A stretch of 12,270 nt of DNA from Pseudorhodobacter sp. (GTDB taxonomy: Bacteria; Pseudomonadota; Alphaproteobacteria; Rhodobacterales; Rhodobacteraceae). The position numbers and the translations under genes were made by a program. The DNA is taken from the NCBI GenBank assembly GCA_014378345.1, contig JACMNW010000298.1:1-12270 (forward strand). The letters run 5' to 3'. A model generated the notes under the pieces. It was given only the letters and a program-made list of their open reading frames with translations. It was not told the origin of the DNA and searched no databases. Numbering within the stretch: position 1 is the stretch's first letter; every line of letters begins with the position of its first letter. Below, in pieces: positions 1 to 7,085 of the stretch.

Positions 1-539
1 ATCCGGCTCACAAGACCGCAACGTTCCGCCTCAGCCGCCTCCATGAATCGCCCCGTCAAATGCATATCCATGGATTTGGACTTGCCAACAAAGCGGGTCA
101 GGCGCTGAGTCCCGCCCATGCCTGCAACGATACCAAGATTAATCTCGGGCTGGCCGAATTTGGCGGAATCGGACGCAATGATGAAATCACACATCATCGC
201 AAGTTCACAGCCGCCGCCCAAGGCAAAACCGGACACTGCGGCGATGATAGGCTTGCGGATGCGAAGGATTGCCTCAATCTCTGGACCAAAAAGATCATCA
301 ATGAAGACATCGGCGAAGGTTTTTTCGGCCATTTCGCGCACGTCGGCCCCAGCAGCAAAGGCTTTATCCGAACCTGTCAGAACAATACAGCGGACCTGAT
401 CATCGCCGTCTGCGGCGGTCATAACCGCTGCAAGTTCAGCCATCAAAATAGAGTTGAGTGCATTTAGCGCCTCGGGGCGGTTCAGGCGAATGAGGGCCAC
501 ATTATTGGCGATCTCGACGATCAAGGTTTTATAGTTCAT
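1..539 (-). CDS. Enoyl-CoA hydratase/isomerase (crotonase family), N-terminal part, cut by window edge
   Basis: Reading the minus strand from the ATG at 539 gives 179 codons with no stop; the gene continues beyond base 1. Crotonases are usually about 258 residues, so roughly the last third is missing. Visible crotonase features are the NRPEALNAL segment near residue 20, the oxyanion-hole AAGAD motif at 62-66, the FALGGGCELAM segment at 105-114 and FGQPEINLGI at 128-137. E112 and E132 align with the two catalytic glutamates of mammalian crotonase, so hydratase activity (trans-2-enoyl-CoA to 3-hydroxyacyl-CoA, beta-oxidation or a related pathway) is likely. The start is supported by an AGGGGG Shine-Dalgarno-like run about 8 nt upstream. 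It lies 59 bp downstream of mutM on the same strand and could be co-transcribed with it. The exact substrate cannot be told from this fragment. Confidence 0.9.
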   Translation of the reverse strand, partial: MNYKTLIVEIANNVALIRLNRPEALNALNSILMAELAAVMTAADGDDQVRCIVLTGSDKAFAAGADVREMAEKTFADVFIDDLFGPEIEAILRIRKPIIAAVSGFALGGGCELAMMCDFIIASDSAKFGQPEINLGIVAGMGGTQRLTRFVGKSKSMDMHLTGRFMEAAEAERCGLVSR

Positions 540-598
540 TCGCTGATCCCCCTTCGATTCTCATCGCCTGATCTAACAGGCATCGAGCGTTGATCAAG

Positions 599-1450
599 CT
601 ATCTCTGGCAGGTTGGGCAATAGAAAGATGACCTGCCAGATTGCGAAATGCGCGTGATTGTAGACGTGCAGCCGGTGGCGACACATGGCATGCCTTCACG
701 GCCATACACTTTGAAGGAATGCTGGAAGTAGCCTAATTCACCATCAGCTTGGCGGTAGTCGCGCAGGGATGACCCACCCGCTTCTATCGCCTCTGCCAAG
801 ACATCGCGGATGATGGGCACGAGGCCCGCCACACGGATAGCGGCGATCTGGCCCGCTTTGCGCGCGGGGTTGATACGGGCACGAAACAGCACTTCGCAGA
901 CATAGATATTGCCAAGTCCCGCGATAACACCCTGATCCAGCAGCGCCGATTTAATCGGTGTGTTGCGGTCTTTCAGACGTTCAATCAGATACGGGCCGGA
1001 AAAAGCATTGCCCAGCGGTTCAGGCCCAAGGCTGCGCAGCAGCATGTGCGTTTCGGCTGCGTCAGTTGCGATCAGGTCCATTGACCCAAAACGCCGAGCG
1101 TCGTTGAAGGTAACCCGGGCGCCACCTTCCATATCCAGCACCACGTGATCATGCTTGGCGGGCGCCGGGTGTGCATAATGAAACTCTCCCAATATCGCGC
1201 CGGAAATCAGCATTCTGCCAGACATCCCAAGATGAATGATCAGGGTTTCACCAGACTCCAGATCGGCCAGAATGTATTTTGACCGTCTGCGAAGTGCCAA
1301 AACACGCTTGCCTGTCAGCCTGTCGGCCATGTCAACCGGAAAAGGCCAGCGCAGATCAGGGCGGTTGACGGCGGCGCTTGTTATCACGCGCCCTTCCATC
1401 ACTGGTTGCAGGCCACGCCGTACGGTTTCAACTTCGGGCAGTTCGGGCAT
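599..1450 (-). CDS. mutM: Formamidopyrimidine-DNA glycosylase (Fpg/MutM)
   Basis: A 283-residue protein beginning MPELPEVETV, the invariant Fpg N-terminus in which P2 is the catalytic nucleophile (after Met removal) and E3 is catalytic. K58 in RRRSKYIL matches the conserved beta-hairpin lysine, and HLGMSGR follows near residue 73. A helix-two-turn-helix segment reads GLGNIYVCEVLFRARINP. The C-terminus is a zinc finger with the spacing C-x4-C-x16-C-x2-C, ending CPTCQR; the x4 spacing differs from the x2 of E. coli MutM. Length is slightly above E. coli (269). The enzyme excises 8-oxoguanine and other oxidised purines and nicks the abasic site in base-excision repair. It is transcribed divergently from ubiE across 170 bp. 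No clear Shine-Dalgarno sequence precedes the ATG, but the start is fixed because the N-terminus is catalytic. Confidence 0.97.
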   Translation of the reverse strand: MPELPEVETVRRGLQPVMEGRVITSAAVNRPDLRWPFPVDMADRLTGKRVLALRRRSKYILADLESGETLIIHLGMSGRMLISGAILGEFHYAHPAPAKHDHVVLDMEGGARVTFNDARRFGSMDLIATDAAETHMLLRSLGPEPLGNAFSGPYLIERLKDRNTPIKSALLDQGVIAGLGNIYVCEVLFRARINPARKAGQIAAIRVAGLVPIIRDVLAEAIEAGGSSLRDYRQADGELGYFQHSFKVYGREGMPCVATGCTSTITRISQSGRSSFYCPTCQR

Positions 1451-1620
1451 TTATCTGATATCGTGTCCAAGGGCGTGCACCGACTATGGGAGGCCAAACA
1501 TTGTCGGGCTTCAAGGTTTTTCGCGCAACTGCGGTCATGTCGCAGGGATGGGCGGTATATTGTGGTTTTCATGGGCGCGCGTTCCATATATCCAAAACAG
1601 AAGATTTTAGCAGGCAGGTA
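1451..1620. promoter_or_regulatory. Divergent mutM / ubiE intergenic region
   Basis: This 170-bp stretch separates two divergently transcribed housekeeping genes, so it should hold promoters in both directions. I cannot identify a convincing -35/-10 pair by eye; the stretch around 1580-1595 (ATATATCC) is the most AT-rich. The ubiE frame stays open upstream as far as an ATG at 1486, which would add 45 residues, but those residues do not resemble UbiE. Part of the region (1457-1489) resembles the UbiE signature-motif DNA, described in the findings. Confidence 0.4.
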
Positions 1621-2373
1621 ATGACTGACGATCCCCAAGGCACCACGCATTTCGGATATCAAACCGTGCCGGAGGCTGAAAAGGCCGGAATGGTGCACGG
1701 CGTGTTTACGCGGGTGGCCTCTAAATACGACATTATGAATGATTTGATGTCGGGCGGTATGCACCGACTTTGGAAAGACGGCATGATGGATTGGCTGGCC
1801 CCGCGCCCCGGCCAGCGGTTGCTGGATGTTGCGGGCGGAACTGGCGATGTGGCGTTCCGGTTTCTGAAACGCGCGCCGGGGGCGATGGCCACGGTGTTGG
1901 ATTTGACAGAATCGATGCTGGTGGCCGGGCGGCAGCGCGCCGATGCTGATAAAATGGCGGACAGGTTGGACTGGGTGGTCGGCGATGCGATGGCGCTGCC
2001 GTTCGCGGCGGGCACATTTGATGTCTACACCATCAGTTTTGGTATTCGTAATGTTACCCGGATTGAAGATGCGCTAAGCGAGGCGTTCCGCGTTCTGCGC
2101 CCGGGTGGCCGGTTGATGGTGTTGGAATTTAGCCAAATACCGAACGCGGCGCTGCAATGGGCCTATGATCGTTATTCGTTCAACGTGATTCCTGTAATGG
2201 GGCAGGTGGTGGCGGGTGATCGCGATAGCTATCAGTATCTTGTTGAATCCATTAGAAAATTTCCAGAGCAGGAAAAGTTTGCTGAAATGATCCGCAAGGC
2301 TGGCTTTGGCCAGGTGAAATACCGCAACCTGACCATGGGCGTGGCCGCATTGCATTCCGGGTGGAAGATCTAA
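1621..2373 (+). CDS. ubiE: Demethylmenaquinone/2-methoxy-6-polyprenyl-1,4-benzoquinol C-methyltransferase UbiE
   Basis: A 250-residue class I SAM-dependent methyltransferase for the C-methylation step of ubiquinone synthesis. UbiE signature 1 is visible as YDIMNDLMSGGMHRLWK (36-52), followed by the SAM-binding loop DVAGGTGD at 69-76 and the acidic tip of strand 2, DLTES (94-98). GDAMALPF at 121-128 is motif II, and UbiE signature 2, RVLRPGGRLMVLEFS, is at 157-171. Length and ending (HSGWKI) match the family. I chose the ATG at 1621 because residues from there align with the family N-terminus; the open frame back to 1486 has no family similarity. Only a weak purine-rich stretch (GGCAGG) precedes the start. 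The stop abuts the ubiB start. An alphaproteobacterium with ubiquinone would use this for ubiquinone rather than menaquinone. Confidence 0.96.
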   Translation: MTDDPQGTTHFGYQTVPEAEKAGMVHGVFTRVASKYDIMNDLMSGGMHRLWKDGMMDWLAPRPGQRLLDVAGGTGDVAFRFLKRAPGAMATVLDLTESMLVAGRQRADADKMADRLDWVVGDAMALPFAAGTFDVYTISFGIRNVTRIEDALSEAFRVLRPGGRLMVLEFSQIPNAALQWAYDRYSFNVIPVMGQVVAGDRDSYQYLVESIRKFPEQEKFAEMIRKAGFGQVKYRNLTMGVAALHSGWKI

Positions 2374-3903
2374 GTGCGCGGCCCGCATAATATCTGGCGG
2401 CTGATCCGCACGCTGGCGACGTTTGAACGCACGGGCGGTATTGGCGTGGTGTTAGAAGCCTTTAAGGCCCCGCCGCGGGTCCGGTTCGTGGCACGGGTTC
2501 TGGGGTTTCCGTTTACTTGGCTTGGATTGAAGGGTGATCCGACGCTGCCGCCTGCAACGCGTGCCCTTACTGCGCTTGGCCCCGCGTACATCAAGTTTGG
2601 GCAAATTCTATCTACCCGGCCTGATATTGTCGGCGAAGATTTGGCGTTACAGCTAAAATACCTGCAAGATAAATTGCCGCCGTTTCCGACCGCCATTGCC
2701 AAAAAGATGATCGAGGAGGAATTAGAGCAACCCGTCGATCAGATATTCTCGGAATTTTCCGATCCGGTTGCAGCGGCGTCTATTGCCCAGGTGCACCGCG
2801 CAAAACTGCGGGAAACCGGGGCTGATGTGGCCGTCAAGGTGCTTCGGCCGGGCATTGAAAAAGCGTTTCGCAAGGATATTGACGCGTTTTATCTGGCGGC
2901 AAAAATCGTCGATATGCTGGCACCATCCGCGCGACGGCTGCGCCCGACGGAAGTGATTGCGCATTTTGAAGGTGTGGTTCTGGGAGAGCTGGACTTTCGG
3001 CTTGAAAGCTCTGCCGCCGCAGAATTTGCGGCCAATACTGCCAAGGACGCAGGGTTTCAGGTGCCAAAGCCGGTTTGGTATCTGTCTGGCCGTAGGGTGA
3101 TGACGCTGGATTGGGCCGAAGGGGCCAATATGGCAGACAATGCCGCGATTGATGCGGCGGGGCATGACAGGCAGGCGCTGGCAGCAAGGGTGCTGCAGCT
3201 GTTTCTTAGCCACGCGTTGCGCGACGGATATTTCCATGCCGATATGCACCAAGGTAACCTGAAAGTAGCTGCCAACGGAGATATCATTGCCTACGATTTC
3301 GGTATCATGGGGCGGATGGATGAATACACCCGCCGGGTGTATGCCGAGATTTTGTTTGGCTTTATCCGAAAGGATTATCGCCGCGTGGCCGAGGTGCATT
3401 TCGAAGCAGGTTATGTGCCCGCTGACCGCGATATCGACGAATTTGCGCGCGCTTTGCGGGCAGTGGGCGAGCCCATTTTTGGCATGGACGCAAGCCGCAT
3501 TTCGATGGCACGGCTGCTGGCCTATTTGTTCGAAGTGACCGAACGCTTTGGCATGGAAACCCGGACAGAGCTGATTTTGTTACAACGCACGATGGTTGTT
3601 GTGGAAGGTGTTGCGCGGGGATTGGACCCGCATATCAACATCTGGCAGGTCGGGCAGCCAATTGTCGAAGGCTATATCAAGGAAAATATTGGCCCGAAGG
3701 CCATTTTGCGCGATTTGATGAAAACTGTGCGTATTATTTCGCGATTCGGTCCGCGCCTGCCAGCATTGGTTGAGGCGGCTTTGATCCGCCAGGCAGTAAA
3801 ACCTGAACCACGCAAAGTGCGCGGGCGTAAGCGCAAACTGGCATGGGTTGCTGCGACGTCTGCTCTGGTCGCGGTTGGAATTTGGGTTGGCACACGGCTT
3901 TAG
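2374..3903 (+). CDS. ubiB: UbiB, ubiquinone biosynthesis atypical kinase (ABC1/AarF/ADCK family)
   Basis: A 509-residue UbiB-family protein kinase-like ATPase needed for ubiquinone synthesis. Motifs in order: IKFGQ (73-77), the family KxGQ motif; the alanine-rich nucleotide loop AAASIAQVH (133-141); the ion-pair lysine K155 in VAVKVLRPG; ELDFRLE (205-211); the catalytic-loop equivalent HADMHQGN (288-295); and the metal-binding YDFG (307-310). A hydrophobic segment at about 489-506 after a basic RKVRGRKRK stretch is a probable C-terminal membrane anchor. The start is GTG, immediately after the ubiE TAA with no spacer. The Shine-Dalgarno-like GGTGGAAG lies inside the last ubiE codons, so translation is probably coupled to ubiE. 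The family's exact chemical role is still debated, although its requirement for ubiquinone is established. Confidence 0.95.
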   Translation: MRGPHNIWRLIRTLATFERTGGIGVVLEAFKAPPRVRFVARVLGFPFTWLGLKGDPTLPPATRALTALGPAYIKFGQILSTRPDIVGEDLALQLKYLQDKLPPFPTAIAKKMIEEELEQPVDQIFSEFSDPVAAASIAQVHRAKLRETGADVAVKVLRPGIEKAFRKDIDAFYLAAKIVDMLAPSARRLRPTEVIAHFEGVVLGELDFRLESSAAAEFAANTAKDAGFQVPKPVWYLSGRRVMTLDWAEGANMADNAAIDAAGHDRQALAARVLQLFLSHALRDGYFHADMHQGNLKVAANGDIIAYDFGIMGRMDEYTRRVYAEILFGFIRKDYRRVAEVHFEAGYVPADRDIDEFARALRAVGEPIFGMDASRISMARLLAYLFEVTERFGMETRTELILLQRTMVVVEGVARGLDPHINIWQVGQPIVEGYIKENIGPKAILRDLMKTVRIISRFGPRLPALVEAALIRQAVKPEPRKVRGRKRKLAWVAATSALVAVGIWVGTRL

Positions 3904-3915
3904 CCGAAACAAGTG

Positions 3916-4566
3916 TTATGGAACACGCAGGGCGGTAATGTCTTTGGCTGCAATTTCGATACCGCCCTCAAGAATTAATGTCGTCCCCAGCGGGCCATTT
4001 TTTGCTTCCATGATACGTGAATAGGCCTGAACATCGCTGACGCCCAACAATCTGTCCCCAGAATAGCTTTCCAGTGACAGGCTGTATGTCCCTGTTGGCA
4101 ATGGATTGCCTTCAACATCCATACCCCGCCATTCATAAGCGTTTGTATTTCCTGCCATATCTTCGCGTGCCATCATTGCCCCAGTTGCGTCTCGTATCAC
4201 CAAAACGGCGCGGTCGGCCCCGGCTTTTGGTTCTGGTGCAAGCGTTACTGCATCGCCATCCATCCAGACCGGGCCAGTTGCGCGCGCTTCTTGCCCAACC
4301 CATGCAGCAAGTTGTGACATGCCCATAACGCCAAACTGGCTGCTCAAACCTTCCAAAAGCTGGTTGGTTTTGACCTGCTGTTCGACCCCCGAAAAAGTGG
4401 CAAGCTGCACTGCATAATCAGCGGAATCGATAGGTTTCAACGGGTCTTGGTTCTTCAATTGCGTGGTGAGCATTTTAAGGAATGTATTGAAATCCGAACT
4501 GATCGCTGATGGCTTGGCAGGTGTTGGCGTGGCCGCATTTGCAGTTGTTTGGGCAATTTCCATCAT
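3916..4566 (-). CDS. flgD: Flagellar hook assembly protein FlgD (hook cap/scaffold)
   Basis: A 216-residue protein with the FlgD N-terminal signature at about 26-75: DFNTFLKMLTTQLKNQDPLK, then DSADYAVQLATFSGVEQQVKTN and LL. The remainder matches the FlgD Ig-like region, including ATGPVW, AVLVIRDATGA, YEWRGMDVEGNPLPTGTYS and a beta-rich tail ending ALRVP. FlgD caps the growing hook and guides FlgE polymerisation outside the cell; it is exported by the flagellar type III system and has no Sec signal, consistent with the N-terminus here. Two ATGs stand in tandem (4566 and 4563); a GGAG lies 4-5 nt before the first and either may be used. It starts 10 bp after the fliK stop, so the two form one operon. 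Its 3' end converges on ubiB across 12 bp. Confidence 0.95.
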   Translation of the reverse strand: MMEIAQTTANAATPTPAKPSAISSDFNTFLKMLTTQLKNQDPLKPIDSADYAVQLATFSGVEQQVKTNQLLEGLSSQFGVMGMSQLAAWVGQEARATGPVWMDGDAVTLAPEPKAGADRAVLVIRDATGAMMAREDMAGNTNAYEWRGMDVEGNPLPTGTYSLSLESYSGDRLLGVSDVQAYSRIMEAKNGPLGTTLILEGGIEIAAKDITALRVP

Positions 4567-4576
4567 GGGTCTCCGT

Positions 4577-6226
4577 TCAAAACCGCAGGTCCATGCCAGA
4601 CCCTTTGCGGGACCGGTTTGGCGCTGTCAGTTTGGTTTCTGGGGGTAAATGTTGGGATGTCGATTGGTCTTTTGTGGCAGTTTCCGCAGTGGCAAAACGC
4701 GGTTGTCCGCCCTGCCCACCCTGCCCAAAGCTAAGCGATGCGCCGGAAAATCCAGCTTGACGTAGATCGGCTACAAGATCGCCCCCGTGGCGGCGCATCA
4801 GATCAAGCGTCTCGGGGCGGTCGGCAATCACCGTCACGCGCACAAAATCGCCGTCATGTTTGATGGATATCGTCAGCCGACCCAATTCTTCAGGCGAAAG
4901 CGCCAGTTCCAGCGGGCCATCGTCGCCCGATTTGACCATGTCAACAAGCGTTGTCGAAACGGCCGCAGGCATGGTGGGTGGGACAGGGCTTTGCAATGGC
5001 ACCGCAGGCAGGGTAGCGGACAGCGTTGCGGCAGGGGTTGTCGCAAGACTGACTGCATCAAAGGATGCACGTGCCTCAAAAATGTTATCTGCAGGTTGGA
5101 TTGGGTCATCCAAAGTGGTTGCAGAGGCTGCAAGTTTGCTTGGTACCGTTGTATCAGGCGCGGCTGATTTCGCAGGATTTAATACCACCGGTAAATCAAT
5201 CTGTTTGCTGATCATGGCAACGTCGCTGCGGTTTGGCCCTGCCACTTTTTCCCCTGCCTCAGCCAAACGTAAAGTCGGCGCAGCAAAGGGCCCGGTTGTG
5301 GGTGCAGGATCGGTTTTGACGGACAGGCTGGTTTGATCAGTATCTGGCGGGTCATTCCCGGACGGTACCGTGATATCGCCCAACCATTTCTGCCGCCAGG
5401 CAGCCTCTGCGGTGGAAAAACGAGGACCATGCTGCGGTTTACCAACAGCCACTTCCCCAATGGTAATCGTGGCGTCGTGGTCAAAATAGGACTGTTTTGG
5501 TCGCTCCGAGGGCGTCGTGGCTACTTCTGCTGCTTCGGCAAATGGCGTGTCCAGATCGTGCGGCTGACCCGGCCTTTTCGTGGCGGCATCCCTTTGTGGA
5601 TTTAAATCTTCCCCTAAGTTGATGGCCTTAGGGTGTGCCGATTGCAATGGCTCTGGCAGTTTTGGCGTAGTTCCACTCTGAAAAGTGGGCGCATTTTCGG
5701 CGTTTTGTTTTGGTGTGTCTATTTCAGCGTGGCCGTCTGTCGCAACTGTTGACCAAATCAGCGGGGCGACGCTTTTGTCAGCCGTGAATGCTGCAACTGC
5801 CAGTGAAATGGGTGAAGTCTCGCCAATGGGGTCTGCCTGACCTTTTGCACCTTGCACAAGCTGATCGTCACTAAGTTGTGCAGACGGCCCATCGGTGGCT
5901 GTATCTTTGGGTAAAACTGCTTCGCCAGAATCTGGCATCGGCAGTATTGCAATGGTCTGCGCGACAGGTTGCCAGATTGCGCCATCTGGGAGGGTGATTT
6001 CGATGCTTTCGTCTTTATCAAACGTATCAGGCGCTTTACCCTCAATCGCCTGCTTTACATCGCAACTTGGGCTTTTTTCGTCAACGATTACCGATGCAGC
6101 GTCGTCCATAATGAATGACTGCAGAAAAGCATTTCCGTCTGTCGCTGCCCCGTCAGTCAGGGGTGCCGCTGCCCCAAGGGGCGCAACCAGACTGCCAAGC
6201 ATCATATTTTGCGAAACTGCGATCAT
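4577..6226 (-). CDS. fliK: Flagellar hook-length control protein FliK
   Basis: A protein of 549 residues from the chosen start. Residues 1 to about 430 are low-complexity, rich in Ala, Thr, Pro and Asp, as expected of the extended ruler part of FliK. The C-terminal Flg_hook-type domain starts near 438 with PLELALSPEELGRLTISI and continues through VRVTVIADRPETLDLMRRH, DLVADLRQAGF and LSFGQGGQGGQ. The frame is open to 6649, but that extension would run antisense through the two divergent genes at 6337-6934. I placed the start at the ATG at 6226, which has GGAAG just upstream. FliK is secreted and switches export specificity from hook to filament when the hook reaches its length. It lies 10 bp upstream of flgD. 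The N-terminal half would be unrecognisable alone; the call rests on the C-terminal domain and on flgD next door. Confidence 0.87.
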   Translation of the reverse strand: MIAVSQNMMLGSLVAPLGAAAPLTDGAATDGNAFLQSFIMDDAASVIVDEKSPSCDVKQAIEGKAPDTFDKDESIEITLPDGAIWQPVAQTIAILPMPDSGEAVLPKDTATDGPSAQLSDDQLVQGAKGQADPIGETSPISLAVAAFTADKSVAPLIWSTVATDGHAEIDTPKQNAENAPTFQSGTTPKLPEPLQSAHPKAINLGEDLNPQRDAATKRPGQPHDLDTPFAEAAEVATTPSERPKQSYFDHDATITIGEVAVGKPQHGPRFSTAEAAWRQKWLGDITVPSGNDPPDTDQTSLSVKTDPAPTTGPFAAPTLRLAEAGEKVAGPNRSDVAMISKQIDLPVVLNPAKSAAPDTTVPSKLAASATTLDDPIQPADNIFEARASFDAVSLATTPAATLSATLPAVPLQSPVPPTMPAAVSTTLVDMVKSGDDGPLELALSPEELGRLTISIKHDGDFVRVTVIADRPETLDLMRRHGGDLVADLRQAGFSGASLSFGQGGQGGQPRFATAETATKDQSTSQHLPPETKLTAPNRSRKGSGMDLRF

Positions 6227-6336
6227 TTTCTTCCACGACTTCTGCCGAACACGGCCCTTATCGCGGCAAGTGGTTACCACCTGTTTACCGGGCAACGGCA
6301 TAGTCGGAAAAATGTGAAACAATCTATGGTTCAAAA
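6227..6336. promoter_or_regulatory. Divergent promoter region between fliK and the rod-binding gene
   Basis: This 110-bp divergent gap separates fliK-flgD (minus) from the cheL-like/flgN-like pair (plus). It contains a perfect 5-bp-arm palindrome, GTGGTtACCAC, at 6270-6280. Overlapping it is TTAC-N7-TTAC at 6274-6288, two bases away from the CtrA consensus TTAA-N7-TTAA. One regulator bound here could serve both directions. This is inference from position and spacing only. Confidence 0.35.
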
Positions 6337-6609
6337 ATGCTTGTAACACCTGCCTTACCAACCGCCGCCCCGCCTGCCAAAACAGATGCCCTGCGAAAGC
6401 AAGCACAGGCGTTAGAGGCGGCTTTCTTGTCTGAAATGCTGTCCCATACCGGGCTGGATGCCGCAAGCGAAGGGTTTGGCGGCGGCACTGGCGAAGAACA
6501 ATTCGGATCGTTCCTGCGCGAAGAACAAGCAAAAATGATGGTCGCACACGGCGGAATCGGCCTTGGCGAAAGCCTGTTTCGCGCCCTGTCGGAGAGAAGT
6601 CATGACTGA
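6337..6609 (+). CDS. Rod-binding protein (CheL / FlgJ N-terminal-domain type)
   Basis: A 90-residue protein with the rod-binding domain pattern: KQAQALEAAFLSEMLSHTGLD (residues about 21-41), a glycine-rich loop EGFGGGTGEEQFGSFLREEQA, and a closing MVAHGGIGLGESLFRAL helix. This corresponds to the N-terminal half of enterobacterial FlgJ without the muramidase half, the form called CheL in Caulobacter-type alphaproteobacteria. It is expected to act in the periplasm during rod assembly. No strong Shine-Dalgarno sequence is seen before the ATG at 6337, and the other nearby ATGs are out of frame. It overlaps the next gene by 8 bp. The domain assignment is good; which name applies depends on the nomenclature chosen. 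Confidence 0.85.
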   Translation: MLVTPALPTAAPPAKTDALRKQAQALEAAFLSEMLSHTGLDAASEGFGGGTGEEQFGSFLREEQAKMMVAHGGIGLGESLFRALSERSHD

Positions 6610-6934
6610 TGCAGAATGCTTGGAGGCCGCACTTGACCACCTTTATCACTGTATTCTTGAAGCGGATTTCAGCGAACTGCCTAAAATTTTAGGGGAGACT
6701 GAACGTCTGACCGGGCGGTTGGCCCCTTTAGCCGATAAATCAATCGCGATTCGTTTGCGTCATAAGGCCACCCGCAATGGCCTGTGCTTGCAAGCGGCAG
6801 CACGCGGTTTGCGCGCGGCACAGCGCAGACTGATTGAGATGAGCAGCACCAGCACACAGCTGTCTACCTATACCAGCCGCGGGCAGCGGTCCGAGGTGGG
6901 CATCGGTCCTGGCACAATGGCCAAGCGGTTGTGA
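6602..6934 (+). CDS. FlgN-like flagellar export chaperone
   Basis: A 110-residue, mostly helical protein starting MTDAECLEAALDHLYHCILE, with a Shine-Dalgarno-like GGAGAG about 6 nt upstream inside the preceding gene. The ATG at 6602 overlaps the rod-binding gene by 8 bp, which indicates coupling; the open frame from 6563 would only lengthen this overlap. Size, helical character (the long stretch ERLTGRLAPLADK...AARGLRAAQRRLIEM) and a polar glycine-rich tail ending GPGTMAKRL resemble small FlgN-type proteins annotated in Rhodobacterales flagellar clusters. FlgN is the cytoplasmic chaperone for the hook-filament junction proteins FlgK and FlgL. There is no diagnostic catalytic motif, so the assignment rests on overall pattern and neighbourhood. 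It could instead be an unrelated small flagellar cytoplasmic protein. Confidence 0.62.
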   Translation: MTDAECLEAALDHLYHCILEADFSELPKILGETERLTGRLAPLADKSIAIRLRHKATRNGLCLQAAARGLRAAQRRLIEMSSTSTQLSTYTSRGQRSEVGIGPGTMAKRL

Positions 6935-6971
6935 GGGAATCGTTCAAATGCGCTGCATTGGGGTCTTGGGG

Positions 6972-6987
6972 GTTAGTAAAGCGTTAG
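6972..6987 (+). promoter_or_regulatory. Candidate CtrA-like operator upstream of flagellin
   Basis: Two copies of GTTAG are spaced 11 bp apart, one helical turn, giving TTAG-N7-TTAG. The CtrA consensus is TTAA-N7-TTAA, so each half-site has one mismatch. CtrA is an established activator of flagellar genes in roseobacters. The site lies about 150 bp upstream of the flagellin start, so it would act at some distance or on a promoter inside the region. Confidence 0.35.
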
Positions 6988-7077
6988 AACTTCGGCCGCA
7001 TATCTGATGGGGCATTCCAAGATGGGGTGGCGCGTTTGGGGGCTAACCATACGCATGGCATGAAAGCCTGTTTCGCC

Positions 7078-7085
7078 GCCGATAA
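7078..7085 (+). promoter_or_regulatory. Possible sigma28-type -10 element (GCCGATAA)
   Basis: The octamer is identical to the -10 consensus for flagellar sigma28 (FliA), 52 bp upstream of the flagellin ATG, a plausible distance. The matching -35 (TAAA, 15 bp upstream of the -10) is poor here: the best candidate, GAAA at 7062-7065, lies only 12 bp upstream. It may therefore be a chance match or a divergent promoter. Confidence 0.3.

Noticed and set aside
60..467. Plus-strand open frame opposite the enoyl-CoA hydratase
   Set aside because: It is the antisense shadow of a clear crotonase gene and resembles no protein family.
1486..1620. 45-residue N-terminal extension of UbiE
   Set aside because: It does not resemble UbiE, and the family N-terminus begins at the ATG at 1621.
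2722..3399. Long minus-strand open frame inside ubiB
   Set aside because: Antisense shadow in a GC-rich gene; the plus strand carries all UbiB motifs.
3895..3906. Hairpin CGGC-TTTA-GCCG at the ubiB stop as a terminator
   Set aside because: Only four base pairs, no T-run, and it overlaps the stop codon; too weak to annotate.
6227..6649. Open frame continuing fliK upstream for 141 residues
   Set aside because: It runs antisense through the rod-binding and FlgN-like genes, and its residues are low-information. The ATG at 6226 with GGAAG upstream is a better start.
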